From positions 1-13,818 of the forward strand of contig JAZSLU010000027.1 of assembly GCA_045535505.1 (NCBI GenBank): a DNA stretch of 13,818 nucleotides, written 5' to 3'. Source of the DNA: CAKSST01 sp045535505. GTDB taxonomy: Bacteria; Bacillota; Clostridia; Oscillospirales; Acutalibacteraceae. Below are positions 12,455 to 13,818 of the stretch, piece after piece. Below the pieces are notes generated by a model. That model was not told the DNA's origin. It searched no databases and was given only the letters and a program-made list of their open reading frames with translations. Each line of letters starts with the position of its first letter. The first letter of the stretch is position 1. Made by a program: the position numbers and the translations under genes.

Positions 12455-13666
12455 ATGAGCAAAAAAATTATTTCAATACTCCTTGTTGCTATAATGCTTT
12501 TCAGCTTCACAAGCGTTGCTGTTAGCGCAGAGGATTCAGAAACAAAGGCTCCTGAATATGTAATTTCACAGACAATAAAAATCGGTATCAGCGACAAAGA
12601 TAAATTTACAGGTGGAGCAGGCGCTCTTGTTCCTTTTAATGTATCTGTTGACGTTATCGATAAGAACGTTGTTCCTATGGATGGCTCAACTGCTGATAAT
12701 ACATACACAATTAAAGAAATCAAGTGGATAGGCAGCAACGGCACAGAAATCATCTACGATGAGGAGAACAAAGAAGAATTGTTCGAGGCTCTTGCTCCTT
12801 ACACCGAAAAGAACAGCGATGGCGAGGAAGTTACAAAGTATCGTGATGGTGCTTTCGACATCACCTTCGACATTGAGTTTGCTGACAAAGAGGTGTTTGG
12901 TGAGCTTGCTTATCAGGTTTCTATTGACGGCTTCTCAGCTCCACCTGATATCGGCATCGACCTTGGTGGTGCAGAAATTCCTACATCAAAGCTTTCTCCT
13001 GTTGTTTCAATTGATTCTTTCCCAACAATAAAGAGCTACAGCAACATCAAAGCATCTGACAAAATGTACTACTACGATTCAGAATTCATCGATCTCGATG
13101 GTACATCAATCGATATTGTTACAACAGCTGATGTTTCAGGCACAGTTTCTTTCAGCAATGCTACAAAGCAGGCTTTCGTTACTTACCCTGATTTCGACAA
13201 GCCCCTTACAGTAGACACAAAGGAAATTGCTATCTTCTTCAAGGGAATCAGACTCAGTACTATACCTGTTCTTGTTGAGCACGACTGGTCAACAGGCCCT
13301 GTTTCAATCACAACAGATAAGTACACAGCTAACAAGCCTGGTTACCACGCAATCGTATGTAATGGTTGTGGTAACGCTAAGAATGCCCTTCCACACAGAC
13401 CAAAACTTGCTGTTGACGAGTACGGCAATCCTGTTCTTGACGAAGACGGCAACCAGGTAGAGGCTTGGGAATCAAACAATGACGCTACCTTCGTAGGCAA
13501 TGGTACAGCATCTGTAGAATGTATTGACTGTGGCGCAACCCTTACAAAAGACGTTATGGGCTCTGCTAAGTTCAATACAGCATTTGCTAACTACCACTTC
13601 CTCATCGTTATTTTTGAGTATATTAACCTTATCCTCAGAATTATCGGCGCAGCAGGCGTTAATTGA
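12455..13666 (+). CDS. Secreted protein, larger partner sharing the C-terminal double-CxxC module
   Basis: The 403-residue product is not recognised as a named family. A signal peptide (1 to about 25, MSKKIISILLVAIML, cleavage near AVSA) precedes a long acidic, beta-rich region (about 26-270) with no motif that I can name. The C-terminal module parallels that of the gene before it: HDW (276-278), YHAIVCNGCG (H298, C302, C305), H314, VECIDCGATLT (C356, C359) and MGSAKFN (368-374). A terminal hydrophobic helix (about 380-400) follows. AAGGAGG (12441-12447) overlaps the stop of the first gene and lies 7 nt before ATG, so the two are co-translated from one mRNA. The N-terminal regions do not visibly match, which argues for a shared sorting or anchoring module with different cargo domains. 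Confidence 0.85.
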   Translation: MSKKIISILLVAIMLFSFTSVAVSAEDSETKAPEYVISQTIKIGISDKDKFTGGAGALVPFNVSVDVIDKNVVPMDGSTADNTYTIKEIKWIGSNGTEIIYDEENKEELFEALAPYTEKNSDGEEVTKYRDGAFDITFDIEFADKEVFGELAYQVSIDGFSAPPDIGIDLGGAEIPTSKLSPVVSIDSFPTIKSYSNIKASDKMYYYDSEFIDLDGTSIDIVTTADVSGTVSFSNATKQAFVTYPDFDKPLTVDTKEIAIFFKGIRLSTIPVLVEHDWSTGPVSITTDKYTANKPGYHAIVCNGCGNAKNALPHRPKLAVDEYGNPVLDEDGNQVEAWESNNDATFVGNGTASVECIDCGATLTKDVMGSAKFNTAFANYHFLIVIFEYINLILRIIGAAGVN

Positions 13667-13699
13667 TTTTGATAAATTCCATATAATATAAAACAACTG

Positions 13700-13730
13700 A
13701 GTGTTCATCTGAACACTAGGTTTTGTTTAT
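13700..13730 (+). terminator. Intrinsic terminator of the secreted-protein operon
   Basis: The stem AGTGTTC (13700-13706) pairs with GAACACT (13711-13717) around ATCT and is followed by AGGTTTTGTTTAT. It begins 33 bp after the second gene's stop. The stem is short and AT-rich, so termination may be partial. Confidence 0.65.
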
Positions 13731-13762
13731 ACAAAAGCTTATATACTATTTATATATAATAT

Positions 13763-13789
13763 AAGAGCCGTGCGAATTGCACGGCTCTT
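13763..13789. terminator. GC-rich hairpin at the right edge, possible terminator
   Basis: A perfect 11-bp stem, AAGAGCCGTGC (13763-13773) with GCACGGCTCTT (13779-13789), has loop GAATT. No clean T run follows on either strand: plus has GGTATATTACTG and minus has ATATTATATA. It could be a backup terminator for the operon to its left, a terminator for a gene beyond the right edge, or a dispersed palindromic repeat. Confidence 0.5.
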
Positions 13790-13818
13790 GGTATATTACT
13801 GTCTTTTATTTTCTTACT

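Noticed and set aside
12418..12753. 111-residue minus-strand frame overlapping the two secreted-protein genes
   Set aside because: It is antisense to well-supported genes, has no ribosome binding site or promoter, and reads as a reverse-complement shadow of biased codons.
1..13818. CRISPR array, tRNA or rRNA genes, prophage genes
   Set aside because: No regularly spaced direct repeats, no cloverleaf-like segments and no phage-type proteins were seen on either strand.

Overview
The window reads as the chromosome of a low-to-mid GC, strictly anaerobic Clostridia-type firmicute, probably a gut or rumen Oscillospirales/Ruminococcaceae relative. The reasons are the rpsF-ssb-rpsR operon with strong AAGGAGG ribosome binding sites, TTGACA/TATAAT promoters (most with an extended -10 TGn), a ferredoxin-dependent 2-oxoacid oxidoreductase, a glycyl-radical class III ribonucleotide reductase with its radical-SAM activase, and no oxygen-dependent enzyme. 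The taxon is inferred from gene content only.

Layout from left to right. (1) Positions 2-112 hold the last residues of a probable integrase-core transposase. (2) rpsF-ssb-rpsR (310-1334, plus strand) has a near-ideal promoter, a structured 5' leader and a bidirectional terminator at 1354-1386. (3) A four-gene minus-strand operon (6914 down to 1392) encodes an acyl/aryl-CoA ligase, a sodium:solute symporter, IorA and IorB. Together these suggest import of an aryl acid, its activation to a CoA thioester, and interconversion with an aryl-pyruvate by the ferredoxin-linked Ior enzyme. (4) A minus-strand deoxynucleotide-synthesis block runs from nrdG (11491-10802) to nrdD (10454-8070) to trxB (8004-7096). 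NrdD carries a C-terminal glutaredoxin/thioredoxin-like domain, and TrxB lacks the usual NADPH-binding HRRxxxR signature. The 347-bp nrdG-nrdD spacer holds a strong nrdD promoter, two tandem NrdR-box matches and a hairpin whose two arms are themselves NrdR-box-like. (5) Diverging from nrdG, a strong promoter drives two plus-strand genes (11753-12442, 12455-13666). They encode secreted proteins that share a previously unlabelled C-terminal module with paired CxxC motifs and a terminal hydrophobic helix. They end at a hairpin terminator, and a second, GC-rich hairpin lies near the right edge.

The two most interesting items are the apparently self-contained electron chain for class III ribonucleotide reduction (atypical TrxB, then the redoxin domain fused to NrdD, under NrdR control) and the twin secreted cysteine-pair proteins. 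The proteins lie across a divergent regulatory region that carries two identical 15-bp palindromes. All assignments come from reading motifs in the sequence. No database search was run.
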